DNA of 64,000 nt. Source: Xanthomonas boreopolis (GTDB lineage: Bacteria > Pseudomonadota > Gammaproteobacteria > Xanthomonadales > Xanthomonadaceae). The DNA lies in assembly GCA_014654535.1 (NCBI GenBank), contig BNBA01000012.1:1-64000 (forward strand). The letters are read 5' to 3'. A model generated the notes under the pieces. That model searched no databases, was not told where the DNA came from, and was given only the letters and a program-made list of their open reading frames with translations. The translations under genes and the position numbers were made by a program. Positions 1 to 8,537 of this stretch are shown here, one piece after another. Position 1 is the stretch's first letter; the number at the start of each line of letters is the position of its first letter.

Positions 1-29
1 TTGCCCAGTCCGGGCGTAGACTCGTTCAT
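1..29 (-). CDS. 5' end of an unidentified gene running off the window
   Basis: An ATG on the minus strand at 29-27 is preceded by a good GAGGA ribosome binding site about six bases upstream, and opens a frame reading MNESTPGLG before the window ends. Nine codons are too few to identify the product. The start is supported only by the binding site and by the lack of any competing gene, so this is a tentative partial gene. Confidence 0.35.
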
Positions 30-173
30 GGTGGTGGTCCTCGTTGGTGGTTGGAACGTCGCAGTCCCAAACGTCATCGTGGGCCACCGCCTTCGTCAAA
101 TGTGCGCAAGAAACGTTACGTCATCGCACTCCGCCCCCCCTCCCCGGCCTCTGTTTCTCTCCCCAAGCATCCG

Positions 174-341
174 ATGGGCAACGACCGCTTCCGTACCGCC
201 ATCGAAGCCCAACTCGGACGCAGCGTTTCCCCACGCAAGGGCGGTCGCCTAAAGAAGCAAAGGCCAGAGCCGGAAGAAACTCGACTCTGGCCCCTGTTCT
301 GCCGAAATGTGAACTCACAATTTGGCGCCAATCCCCCGTAA
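174..341 (+). pseudogene. C-terminal remnant of a REP-associated tyrosine transposase (RAYT)
   Basis: The plus-strand frame at 174-341 reads MGNDRFRTAIEAQLGRSV and then SPRKGGRLKKQ, which resembles the C-terminal tail of RAYT / Y1-type transposases (family pattern roughly G-DRF-IE-LGR-V-P-GRP-K). No HUH motif or catalytic tyrosine region lies upstream; the preceding frame is unrelated proline/serine-rich sequence. I read this as the decayed 3' end of a transposase gene. RAYTs act on REP sequences, which this window carries in quantity, so the identification fits, but the fragment is short and the match is from memory of the family. Confidence 0.45.
262..292 (-). terminator. Candidate terminator of the ATPase operon
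   Basis: A perfect 8-bp stem (GGCCAGAG / CTCTGGCC) with a 15-base loop is followed on the minus strand by the T-rich run TTTGCTTCTTT. It lies about 75 bases past the stop of the small nuclease-like gene. The loop is long, so termination strength is uncertain. Confidence 0.45.
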
Positions 342-368
342 GCAATAGCACAGCAGTACCGAAATCAA

Positions 369-830
369 TCACCTCGGTCCATCGAAGCGCAGAACGCGTT
401 CAATCTCAAACTCACCACGACCAGAAACGCAATGTATAGGAGCCTTGTGCTGGGCAACGAAAGCCTTAACTTTCTTCTGGTACGCAGTATCAGCTTTAGG
501 ATACTTGGAGCAGATAATTAGCCCCGCGGCTGGCATTCCGGTGGATTTTGGCTTTGAGGGTGACATACATGCCTTCAGAAGCAGCATCGTCTCACCTATC
601 TGCAACACCGCATGCTCAATATCCACACCCTTTAGCTCGACAACAACACTACCAACTTGCTCTTTGGTAACGACATAATCGGCTCCGACCTTGTTCTTGA
701 CAATACCTCCATCAACTCTCGTTCGATGGAACCTGCTCCTTGCGGAATTAATGAAGATCGCAACCCTGCCATTCTCCTCCACCTTAATCTTCGAATCAGT
801 CAAAACTTCACGTGCGGCAACGCAGCTCAT
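369..830 (-). CDS. Small PD-(D/E)XK-like protein, partner of the AAA ATPase
   Basis: A 153-aa protein whose start overlaps the stop of the upstream ATPase gene by four bases (ATGA), so the two are translationally coupled. I do not recognise a named family. Residues 49-78 contain G-A-D51-Y-V-V, thirteen residues, then V-E65-L-K67, and a Q near residue 77. This order (D, then E-x-K in a hydrophobic strand, then Q in a helix) is what a PD-(D/E)XK nuclease core shows. Base composition is clearly lower in GC than the neighbours, pointing to acquisition by transfer. Inference: effector nuclease of a two-gene ATPase/nuclease unit, possibly anti-phage. An inactive structural protein with a similar fold is the alternative. 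Confidence 0.6.
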   Translation of the reverse strand: MSCVAAREVLTDSKIKVEENGRVAIFINSARSRFHRTRVDGGIVKNKVGADYVVTKEQVGSVVVELKGVDIEHAVLQIGETMLLLKACMSPSKPKSTGMPAAGLIICSKYPKADTAYQKKVKAFVAQHKAPIHCVSGRGEFEIERVLRFDGPR

Positions 831-2095
831 GCGGAGTGCTCCATACCCAAGAGCCTCATAAATTCGGAAGCAATCGCGCCTGATATTTCATCAAGATAAT
901 CTGCCTCTATTAGCCCATCTGCTGAATCCTGAATTCTCTCAACGATTCCGTCCCGGATGGCGTACGCCCTGACCCTCTGCCCGTCCAGCCAATACTCCTC
1001 GGGCACGATGGATGCGACAGCCGAGTGCCTTTTGCCGCGCCTCGCCCCAGCCACCTCTTTCGCCTTGATAAGATTATTAATCTTGGCCAAGACATATGGA
1101 CTGTGGGTGGTTACGAACATGCTTGCCCGACCACGCGCCAAGGACAGGAATCTAACGAACACCTCTACCAAGGCGCTTTGGGCCGCAGGGAAGAGATGAG
1201 CCTCCGGCTCCTCGATAAAAATAAGCTGCCGATACTCTTGCCCCACATGTGCTCGGCTCTTCAACGCCAAAGCCAACGGCATCAGTTCTTGCTGACCAGA
1301 TGACAGGGCGGAAATTGGCACTTTCCTTCCATCGTCAGTCTTAAGGTACTCGCGGCTACGCTCGCTAACCAATGAGCCACTCATCAGACTGTCGAGCTTT
1401 TGGACAAAATCATTCGGGAGCTTGCCGACTCCCGAATAGAATCGGCTCTCTCTCAGGCCTGCGTAGAGCCGCCCGAAGCGCAAGATCAGCGGATCCAACA
1501 CCCTGCCATGCTCGAAGGCAACGATGCTCTTACCCACGCTAGTGAAGAAGGAGCGCCCAGCGGGAATAAATGTCTGAATTTCGTGATAATCCTCCCCCAA
1601 TTCCTTTCGATTTACTTGCCTGAGTTTTTCGCGAAACTCATATGACGCATTTATAGCACGATGACCAATGATCTCATCTGCACTTTTCTTTAGAAAACTC
1701 CGATAGAAGTCAAGCGCAGCCACGTATTGGCTCTCGAAGAACTGTGAAAACCAGATGCGGGTGTTATCACCCAGCTTCTTTCGATATTCGATACGTGAAA
1801 TTCGAACCTGGAAAGCTCCGGCGGAAAACTCCAGAACGAACTTCCCCCCGCCCCACGCTTCGACGGGAAACCACTCCTTGAACTTTTCTTTTACGTGCTC
1901 TTTGAATGCATCGAAGCCCTTCCCCTCCTCTACGAGCTGCCACTGCTCAGAAAAGAGGTCGTTAAAGAAGAAGGCAAGCTTAGAGAGGACACTCTTCCCG
2001 CTAGCGGATGGCCCGATGAGGACAGTCAGGCTCGCAAGATCAATATCTGCACTCTTGATGCATGAAAAGTCCTTTACGACCAGCTTAGTAGTCAT
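827..2095 (-). CDS. AAA/ABC-type ATPase of a two-gene accessory unit
   Basis: A 422-aa SMC/OLD-like ATPase. Visible motifs: Walker A GPSASGKS at residues 28-35, an ABC signature LSSGQQE at 264-270, Walker B LIFIEEPEAH at 291-300 and a switch histidine in TTHSPYVL at 329-336. The middle part (about 50-250) is helical, with IPAGRSFF near 177-184, a motif I associate with overcoming-lysogenization-type ATPases. There is no C-terminal TOPRIM. The start has a GGGAGGGG binding site. It begins only about 35 bases after the aceE terminator and is followed by the coupled nuclease-like gene. Low GC and position behind a housekeeping gene suggest horizontal acquisition. A defence role is inferred, not shown. 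Confidence 0.8.
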   Translation of the reverse strand: MTTKLVVKDFSCIKSADIDLASLTVLIGPSASGKSVLSKLAFFFNDLFSEQWQLVEEGKGFDAFKEHVKEKFKEWFPVEAWGGGKFVLEFSAGAFQVRISRIEYRKKLGDNTRIWFSQFFESQYVAALDFYRSFLKKSADEIIGHRAINASYEFREKLRQVNRKELGEDYHEIQTFIPAGRSFFTSVGKSIVAFEHGRVLDPLILRFGRLYAGLRESRFYSGVGKLPNDFVQKLDSLMSGSLVSERSREYLKTDDGRKVPISALSSGQQELMPLALALKSRAHVGQEYRQLIFIEEPEAHLFPAAQSALVEVFVRFLSLARGRASMFVTTHSPYVLAKINNLIKAKEVAGARRGKRHSAVASIVPEEYWLDGQRVRAYAIRDGIVERIQDSADGLIEADYLDEISGAIASEFMRLLGMEHSA

Positions 2096-2127
2096 ACCCC
2101 TCCCGATCTCAACACAGTTGGATACAA

Positions 2128-2149
2128 AAAGCGGCCCGAAGGCCGCTTT
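2128..2149 (-). terminator. Intrinsic terminator of aceE
   Basis: A 9-bp stem AAAGCGGCC / GGCCGCTTT with the tetraloop TTCG (minus strand) is followed by TTTTTG on that strand. It separates aceE from the ATPase gene, so the latter needs its own promoter or read-through. Confidence 0.85.
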
Positions 2150-2169
2150 CTTTAGAGACTGAGATTACA

Positions 2170-4860
2170 TCAGACCCCAACCGGATTAGCCTTCTCAGGA
2201 TCAATCTTGTACTGCTTGATCGCCCGGGCCACATCCTTGCCGGTCATCTTGCCTTCCTTCGCCAGCGCGGCGATGGCGGCGTGGGCGATGTAGTACCGAT
2301 CCACCTCGAAGAAGCGGCGCAGGTTGGCGCGGGTGTCGCTGCGGCCGAAGCCGTCGGTGCCCAGCACGGTGTAGCTCATCGGCACGAAGCTGCGGATCTG
2401 GTCGGCGAACAGGCGCACGTAGTCGGTGGCGGCGATCGCCGGGCCCTGGCGGCCTTCCAGCAGCTGGGTGACGTAGGCCTTGCGCGGCTCGGCTTCCGGG
2501 TGCATGCGGTTCCAGCGCTCGGCGTCGAAGCCGTCCTTGCGCAGCTCGTTGAAGCTGGGGCAGGACCAGATGTCGGCGGTGACGCCGAAGTCCTTGTCCA
2601 GCAGTTCGGCCGCGGCGATGGCCTCGCGCAGGATGGTGCCGCTGCCCAGCAGCTGCACGCGCAGCTCGCCCTTCTTGGGCTTGCCGGCGTCCTTGAGCAG
2701 GTACATGCCCTTGATGATGCCCTCCTCCGACCCGGCCGGCATTTCCGGATGGGCGTAGTTCTCGTTCATCAGGGTGATGTAGTAGTACTCGTCCTTCTGC
2801 TCTTCCATCATCGCCTTCATGCCGTGCTGCAGGATGACGGTGACTTCGTAGCCGAAGGTGGGGTCGTAGCTGCGGCAGTTGGGGATGGCGCCGGCCAGCA
2901 GGTGGCTGTGGCCGTCCTCGTGCTGCAGGCCCTCGCCGTTGAGCGTGGTGCGGCCGGCGGTGCCGCCGAGCAGGAAGCCGCGGGTGCGCATGTCGGCGGC
3001 CTGCCAGGCGATGTCGCCCACGCGCTGGAAGCCGAACATCGAGTAGTAGATGTAGAACGGCAGCATCGGCACGTCGGACACCGAGTAGCTGGTGCCGGCG
3101 GCCATCCACGAGGCGATGGCGCCCGGCTCGCTGATGCCCTGCTGCAGCACCTGGCCGCTCTGGTCCTCGCGGTAGTACATCAGCTGGTCGGCGTCGACCG
3201 GCTTGTACTTCTGGCCGAACGGGGCGTAGATGCCGATCTGGCGGAACATGCCCTCCATGCCGAAGGTGCGGGCCTCGTCGGCCACGATCGGCACGATGCG
3301 CGGGCCGATCTCCTTGTCGCGCAGGGCGATGTTGAGGCTCTGCACGAACGCCATGGTGGTGGAGTAGGTGCGCTCGCCGCTGTCCTTGAGCAGGCGCTCG
3401 TACTTGTCCAGGCCCGGCACGGCGAAGGACTTGCTGGCCTTGGTGCGGCGCTGCGGCAGGAAGCCGCCGAGCGCGGCGCGGCGCTCCTTCATGTACTGCA
3501 CCTCGGGCGAGTCCTCGCCCGGGTGGTAGAACGGGATCTGCTCGGCCTCGGCCAGCTGCTTGTCGCTCACCGGGATGTTGAAGCGGTCGCGGAAGTGCTT
3601 GACCGCCTCGTCGTCGAGCTTCTTGGTCTGGTGGGTCGGGTTGAGCGACTCGCCGGCCGAGCCCATGCCGTAGCCCTTGACCGTCTTGGCCAGGATCACG
3701 GTGGGCATGCCCTTGGTGTTGACGGCCTGGTGGTAGGCCGCGTAGACCTTGTGCGGGTCGTGGCCGCCGCGGTTGAGGCGCCAGATGTCGTCGTCGCTCA
3801 GGTTGGCGACCATCTCGCGCGTCTCCGGGTACTTGCCGAAGAAGTGCTCGCGCGTGTACGCGCCGCCGAAGGCCTTGCAGTTCTGGTACTCGCCGTCGAC
3901 GGTCTCCATCATCAGCTTCTTGAGCACGCCGTTGGTGTCCTTGGCCAGGAGCGGATCCCAGTACGAGCCCCACAGCAGCTTGATGACGTTCCAGCCGCCG
4001 CCGCGGAACACGCCTTCCAGCTCCTGGATGATCTTGCCGTTGCCGCGCACCGGGCCGTCCAGGCGCTGCAGGTTGCAGTTGACGACGAAGATCAGGTTGT
4101 CCAGGCCCTCGCGACCGGCCAGGGCGATGGCGCCCAGGGTCTCCGGCTCGTCGCTCTCGCCGTCGCCGATGAAGCACCACACCTTGCGGTCGGACTTCTC
4201 GATCAGGCCGCGGTGCTCCAGGTACTTCATGAACTGCGCCTGGTAGATCGCGCCGAGCGGGCCCAGGCCCATCGACACGGTCGGGGTCTGCCAGAACTCG
4301 GGCATCAGCCACGGGTGCGGGTAGGAGGAGATGCCCTGCCCGTCCACTTCCATGCGGAAGTTGTCGAGCTGGCTCTCGCTGATGCGGCCTTCCAGGAAGG
4401 CGCGCGCGTAGATGCCCGGGGCGCTGTGGCCCTGGATGTAGAGCAGGTCGCCCGGGTGGTTCTCGCTCGGGGCGCGCCAGAAGTGGTTGAAGCCGACGTC
4501 GTACAGCGTGGCCGAGGACGCGAACGAGGCGATGTGGCCGCCGAGGTCGCCGGGCTTGCGGTTGGCGCGCACGACGGTGGCCATCGCGTTCCAGCGGATG
4601 ATCGAGCGGATGCGCCACTCCAGCGCGGCATCGCCCGGGCTCTTGGCCTCGTTCTGCGGGCTGATGGTGTTGACGTACTCGGTGGTCGGCGAGAACGGCA
4701 GGTAGGCGCCGGCGCGCCGGGTCTGCTCGACCATGCCTTCCAGCAGTTGGTGAGCGCGCTCCGGGCCCTCGACATCGATGACCGCCTTGAGCGATTCGAG
4801 CCACTCCTGGGTCTCGAGCGGGTTCGGATCGTTCTGCAGTACTTCGTTCAACCAATTCAT
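2170..4860 (-). CDS. aceE: Pyruvate dehydrogenase E1 component, homodimeric
   Basis: An 896-aa thiamine-diphosphate enzyme that decarboxylates pyruvate and transfers the acetyl group to the lipoyl domain of E2 in the cytosolic pyruvate dehydrogenase complex. The cofactor motif is seen as GDGESDEP at residues 232-239 and NCN at 261-263. The rest aligns from memory with the single-chain E1 of gamma-proteobacteria along its length. The start MNWLNEV was chosen because GGGAG precedes it and family members begin here; a longer in-frame extension to 4944 lacks conservation. No aceF or lpd lies next to it, unlike E. coli. A strong terminator follows. Confidence 0.97.
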   Translation of the reverse strand: MNWLNEVLQNDPNPLETQEWLESLKAVIDVEGPERAHQLLEGMVEQTRRAGAYLPFSPTTEYVNTISPQNEAKSPGDAALEWRIRSIIRWNAMATVVRANRKPGDLGGHIASFASSATLYDVGFNHFWRAPSENHPGDLLYIQGHSAPGIYARAFLEGRISESQLDNFRMEVDGQGISSYPHPWLMPEFWQTPTVSMGLGPLGAIYQAQFMKYLEHRGLIEKSDRKVWCFIGDGESDEPETLGAIALAGREGLDNLIFVVNCNLQRLDGPVRGNGKIIQELEGVFRGGGWNVIKLLWGSYWDPLLAKDTNGVLKKLMMETVDGEYQNCKAFGGAYTREHFFGKYPETREMVANLSDDDIWRLNRGGHDPHKVYAAYHQAVNTKGMPTVILAKTVKGYGMGSAGESLNPTHQTKKLDDEAVKHFRDRFNIPVSDKQLAEAEQIPFYHPGEDSPEVQYMKERRAALGGFLPQRRTKASKSFAVPGLDKYERLLKDSGERTYSTTMAFVQSLNIALRDKEIGPRIVPIVADEARTFGMEGMFRQIGIYAPFGQKYKPVDADQLMYYREDQSGQVLQQGISEPGAIASWMAAGTSYSVSDVPMLPFYIYYSMFGFQRVGDIAWQAADMRTRGFLLGGTAGRTTLNGEGLQHEDGHSHLLAGAIPNCRSYDPTFGYEVTVILQHGMKAMMEEQKDEYYYITLMNENYAHPEMPAGSEEGIIKGMYLLKDAGKPKKGELRVQLLGSGTILREAIAAAELLDKDFGVTADIWSCPSFNELRKDGFDAERWNRMHPEAEPRKAYVTQLLEGRQGPAIAATDYVRLFADQIRSFVPMSYTVLGTDGFGRSDTRANLRRFFEVDRYYIAHAAIAALAKEGKMTGKDVARAIKQYKIDPEKANPVGV

Positions 4861-5120
4861 TAGCAGCGCTCCCAGTGCGCACGCGTGTGTGCGCCAGCAA
4901 AGATTTCTCGAACTCCGAAGTGTAACCCCACGCCTCGCCCGCAACGAGGGCTACGGCGGCGTATGGAGCAGAAAATGCAGCGATTTTGCTGCCTTCGATT
5001 CGCGCGCGGAATGGCCGCCATTCGCGATCGAAATGGTGCACTGCGGCATTGCGGTTGCGATCGTCGGGCAAGCGCGACCGGGCCGTCGCCCTGCGAGCCC
5101 GGCAGCACACCGGAAACGAA
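4861..5120. other. Intergenic region upstream of aceE
   Basis: This 260-bp stretch must hold the aceE promoter. A possible minus-strand -10 element TACACT lies at 4924-4919, without a convincing -35. No gene, repeat or operator is evident. Confidence 0.4.
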
Positions 5121-5148
5121 GAAGCCAAGCCCGGGAGGACTTGGCTTC
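5121..5148 (-). terminator. Terminator of the GntR gene
   Basis: Perfect 9-bp stem GAAGCCAAG / CTTGGCTTC with a 10-base loop; the minus strand continues TTCGTTTCC. It lies 34 bases after the stop of the GntR regulator. Confidence 0.6.
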
Positions 5149-5181
5149 GCATGCCCGCGCGTTCGTGCCGCGGCGCTTTCG

Positions 5182-5901
5182 TCAGATCCCGCCCGAGCGC
5201 GGCAGCGGCGCCGGCACGTTGAGCATGCCGCCGCTGGCGACGTAGGCGGCCAGCGCCTGGCCCTGGCTGAGCAGGTGGCGGTTCATGGTGCGCTCGGCGG
5301 CTTCCGCGTCGCGCCGGCGGAAGCACTCCATCAGTTCGCGGTGCTCGGCCAGCGACTGCGCCATGCGCCCCGGGGTGAGCAGCTGGCGGCCGCGGTGCAT
5401 CTTGAGGATGCGGTGCAGGTCGTGGGTGACCCGGATCAGCCACGGGTTGCCGGCGTATTCCTGCACGGTCTCGTGGATGACGTAGTTGTTGCGGTAGTAC
5501 TCGGCCAGGTCGCCGCGCCCGGCGGCGGCTTCCATCGCGGCGTGCAGCTGCTCCAGCTTCGCTAGGCCGGCCTCGTCGATGCGGCGCACCGCCTCGTACG
5601 CGCAGCGGCCTTCCAGCATCGCCATCACCGGGAACAGCTGGTTGAGGTCCTCCAGCGACAGCCGGGTGACGCGGCTGCCGCGCCCGGCGTCGATCTGCAC
5701 CAGGCCTTCGGCGGCGAGCAGCTTGAGGCTCTCGCGCAGCGGCGTGCGGCTGATGCCCAGTTCTTCCGCCAGCGCCGGCTCGTCGATCCATTCGCCCGGC
5801 GGCAGTTCGTAGTCGTAGATCTTCTGGCGCAGGCGCTCGGCCACTTCTTCGTAGAGCGGCACGCGCTTCTTGCCGGTGCGTGGAGCGGGAGCGAGCGTCA
5901 T
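5182..5901 (-). CDS. GntR-family (FadR-type) regulator of malonate catabolism
   Basis: 239 aa. The N-terminal winged helix (residues about 15-80) contains LAEELGISRTPLRESLKLLAAEGLV, here seen with its turn around GISRTPL, followed by an all-helical FCD ligand domain (about 90-225) with the typical histidines and acidic residues. It is the last gene of the leftward mdc cluster, 193 bp beyond the malonate transporter. GntR proteins of this type (MdcY, MatR) repress malonate genes and are released by malonate; the location makes that role likely here. A GntR-type palindrome lies before mdcA. Confidence 0.85.
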   Translation of the reverse strand: MTLAPAPRTGKKRVPLYEEVAERLRQKIYDYELPPGEWIDEPALAEELGISRTPLRESLKLLAAEGLVQIDAGRGSRVTRLSLEDLNQLFPVMAMLEGRCAYEAVRRIDEAGLAKLEQLHAAMEAAAGRGDLAEYYRNNYVIHETVQEYAGNPWLIRVTHDLHRILKMHRGRQLLTPGRMAQSLAEHRELMECFRRRDAEAAERTMNRHLLSQGQALAAYVASGGMLNVPAPLPRSGGI

Positions 5902-6034
5902 CGTGACGGTGCGGGCGGGAGCGGGAGATGCGGCATTCTAGTGCGGTACCGTCATGGAACCGTCATCCCGGCACCGACCGGCATCCGCGGGCGTGGCCGC
6001 GGCGGCGAGCCGCGCCGATGGCACTTCGATCCAG

Positions 6035-6057
6035 CCCTCGGGCGCAGGGCCCGAGGG
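6035..6057 (-). terminator. Hairpin between transporter and GntR gene
   Basis: CCCTCGGGC / GCCCGAGGG, 9 bp, 5-base loop, 38 bases past the transporter stop. No T-run follows, so it may attenuate or stabilise rather than terminate. Confidence 0.4.
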
Positions 6058-6094
6058 CGTGCACGGATCGGCGCGGCCTTGCATGCCGCCGGGC

Positions 6095-7450
6095 CTACAT
6101 CCAGCCCGGCACCACGAACACCAGCCAGGCCGCCAGCGGCCCCAGCGCCACCACCAGGCCACTGTAGACCAGGAAGCGGCGGAACAGCGCCTCGCGCTCG
6201 TCCTTGGCCGCCGAGGCCACCACCAGCGCGCCGTTGGTGGAGAACGGGCTGACGTCGACGATGGTGGAGGAGATCGCCAGCGCGCAGATCACGCCGGCCG
6301 CGCCGAGGTGGCCTTGCAGCAGGAACGGCACCGCCAGCGGGATGGTGGCGCCGAGTACCGCGGCCGAGGACGCGAACGCAGAGACGATGCCGCCGACGTA
6401 GCAGACCAGCAGCGCGCCCAGCAGCGGGATGCCGATCTCCGACACGCCGTTGCCGATGAAGTCCACCGCGCCGGCCTTCTCCAGCACCGCGACGTAGGTG
6501 ACCACGCCGCTGATCAGCAGCACGGTGGACCAGCTGATGCCCTCGACCGCGCCCTTCTGCGCCGACGGCGACAACAGCGCCAGCGCCACCGCGACGGTGA
6601 TCGAGACCAGGCCGACGTTGAGGTTGTAGACCAGCGCGGCCACGCCCAGGCCGAGCAGGCCGACCAGGGTGATGGCGCGGTCGCGGGTGAGGGTGACCGC
6701 GGCCAGCTCGGAGGCGTCGTGCGAGAGCAGGCCCTGGCCGGCGCTGACGGTGGCGCCGTGGCCCTCGATCGCGAACGCGCGCTTGGACGCCTGCGGCTCG
6801 CCGTTGCCGTTGACGCCGACGGCGGCCACCGGTTCCTCGCGCCGGCGCAGCAGCGCGATGCCGCCGAAGGCGAAGAAGCAGATCAGCGCCATCATCAGGT
6901 TGAAGCCGAGGCTGGTCAGGAACACCGCCATCTCGGTGACTTCCAATCCGGCCTTTTCGACCACCTTGTTGGTGATGCCGCCGTACACGCTGATCGGCGA
7001 GAAGCCGCCGGCCTGCGCGCCGTGGATCACCAGCAGGCCCATCATCAGCGGGTTGATCCGGTATTGCTTGGCGAAGCGCAGCGCGACCGGGCCGATGATC
7101 GCCACCGCGGCCGGGCCGAGCGCGCCGAATGCGGTGAGCACCGCGGTCACCACGAACATCACCCAGGGGATGGCGACGATGCGCCCGCGCACCGCGCGTA
7201 CCGCCCAGTGCACGAGCAGGTCGATCGTGCCGTTCTTCTGCGCGATCGCGAACAGGTAGGTGATGCCGACCAGGGTCAGGAACAGGTCGCCGGGGAAGCC
7301 GGACAGGACGGCCTTGCCGTCCATGTCCAGCCAGATCCCGCCGATGAGGAAGGCCAGCGCGAACGCCACGGCGCCCATGTTGATCGGCAATGCCGTGGAT
7401 ACGACGAACATGATCACCAGGCCGATGATCGTGATGACTTGCGGACTCAT
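6095..7450 (-). CDS. MatC-type malonate/dicarboxylate transporter
   Basis: 451-aa polytopic inner-membrane permease, about 11-13 hydrophobic segments. The N-terminal part (INMGAVAFALAFLIG, then GITYLFAIAQKNGTID) matches the MatC_N / SLC13-like family, whose members carry malonate and other C3-C4 dicarboxylates. The start MSPQVIT has a GGGAGGG binding site; the upstream in-frame extension is not membrane-like. It follows mdcH in the same direction with a 151-bp gap, replacing the MdcL/MdcM or MdcF carriers used in other species. Substrate inferred from context. Confidence 0.88.
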   Translation of the reverse strand: MSPQVITIIGLVIMFVVSTALPINMGAVAFALAFLIGGIWLDMDGKAVLSGFPGDLFLTLVGITYLFAIAQKNGTIDLLVHWAVRAVRGRIVAIPWVMFVVTAVLTAFGALGPAAVAIIGPVALRFAKQYRINPLMMGLLVIHGAQAGGFSPISVYGGITNKVVEKAGLEVTEMAVFLTSLGFNLMMALICFFAFGGIALLRRREEPVAAVGVNGNGEPQASKRAFAIEGHGATVSAGQGLLSHDASELAAVTLTRDRAITLVGLLGLGVAALVYNLNVGLVSITVAVALALLSPSAQKGAVEGISWSTVLLISGVVTYVAVLEKAGAVDFIGNGVSEIGIPLLGALLVCYVGGIVSAFASSAAVLGATIPLAVPFLLQGHLGAAGVICALAISSTIVDVSPFSTNGALVVASAAKDEREALFRRFLVYSGLVVALGPLAAWLVFVVPGWM

Positions 7451-7601
7451 GCGCCCTCCCGAGACACCTGATTCGCTTGCGAATGGCCACCCGCCATTCC
7501 GGGGTTGCTTGGGTTGTTGGCGGAGCGGCATCCGGCTGCGAGGGGACTCGAGGGAAAGTCCCATCGCGGCCGGGGCCGCTCCAACGCGATACCGCTCCTA
7601 C

Positions 7602-8537
7602 CTACGAAACGCCGGAATCCGCAGCGCGCGCGCAGGCGCGCTGCACCCATTCCGCGACGCCCTCCAGCGTCTGGAAGTCCTCCACCGAACGCGCCTCGGC
7701 CTGCGGCGCCAGCTCGCGCGCCATCCGCGCCAGCGCGCTGCCCGGCCCGAGTTCGAGGAACACCGTGGCGCCGCGCTCCAGCGCCTGCGCCATCGCCTGC
7801 CGCCAGCGCACCGTGGTGGCGATCTGCGCGGCCAGCGTGTCGCGCACGCGCGCGGGCGTGCGCGCCGGCTGCGCATCGACGCCGGCCAGCACGGCGAGCG
7901 CGGGCGCGCGCAGCGACGCCCGGTCCAGTTCCTGCGCGAAGCCATCCGCGGCGGCGCGCAGCCACGGCGTGTGCGCCGGTACCGACACCGGCAGCGGGCA
8001 GGCACGCGCGCCCTGCGCGCGCGCCTCGGCGGCCAGCGCATCGAGCGCCTGGCGCGGCCCGCCGAGCACGGCGTGGTCCTCGCCGTTGTCGATCGCCAGC
8101 GCGGCCTGGTACCGGTGCAGCAGCGTTTCCAGCGCGCTACGCGGCAGGCCCACCACCGCGAGCAGCCCCGCATCCGCGGGGCTGGCCGCATCCATCAGCG
8201 CGGCGCGGCGCGCGGCCAGTTGCAGGCAGGTGGCGTCGTCGAAACTGCCGGCGATGGCATGCGCGGCGAGCTCGCCGACGCTGTAGCCCAACGCCAGTCC
8301 GGGCGCCGGCAGCAGCGGCTGCAACGCGCGCCAGTGCGCCAGCGCCGCCGCGCAGACCAGCGGCTGGGCGATGGCGTTGCGATAGCGCTCCTCGTCGCCG
8401 GCGAGCGCCTGCGGCGTGCGGCCGAGCGTTTTCCTTGCCGCCCGCAACAGCGGCGCGGCGGCCGGCGCGGCGAGCACGCGCTCGAACATGCGCGGGTGCT
8501 GGCCGCCCTGCCCCGGGCACAGCAATGCCAGGCTCAT
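7602..8537 (-). CDS. mdcH: Malonate decarboxylase malonyl-CoA:ACP transacylase
   Basis: 311 aa, MCAT fold. The N-terminal CPGQGGQHPRM (residues about 8-18) and nucleophile elbow GYSVGELAAHAIAG (about 92-105) are the FabD-type active-site motifs. MdcH loads a malonyl group on the prosthetic group of MdcC to start the decarboxylase cycle. Its start overlaps the mdcB stop (ATGA), so it is co-translated with the operon. Length is as expected for the family. Confidence 0.93.
   Translation of the reverse strand: MSLALLCPGQGGQHPRMFERVLAAPAAAPLLRAARKTLGRTPQALAGDEERYRNAIAQPLVCAAALAHWRALQPLLPAPGLALGYSVGELAAHAIAGSFDDATCLQLAARRAALMDAASPADAGLLAVVGLPRSALETLLHRYQAALAIDNGEDHAVLGGPRQALDALAAEARAQGARACPLPVSVPAHTPWLRAAADGFAQELDRASLRAPALAVLAGVDAQPARTPARVRDTLAAQIATTVRWRQAMAQALERGATVFLELGPGSALARMARELAPQAEARSVEDFQTLEGVAEWVQRACARAADSGVS

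Noticed and set aside
1..252. 83-codon plus-strand frame at the left edge
   Set aside because: No conserved content; the opposite strand has a start with a good binding site and the overlapping frame carries the transposase-like tail.
2281..4863. 860-codon open frame on the plus strand
   Set aside because: Antisense shadow of aceE; alanine/valine/histidine-rich and without any recognisable motif, as usual in GC-rich genomes.
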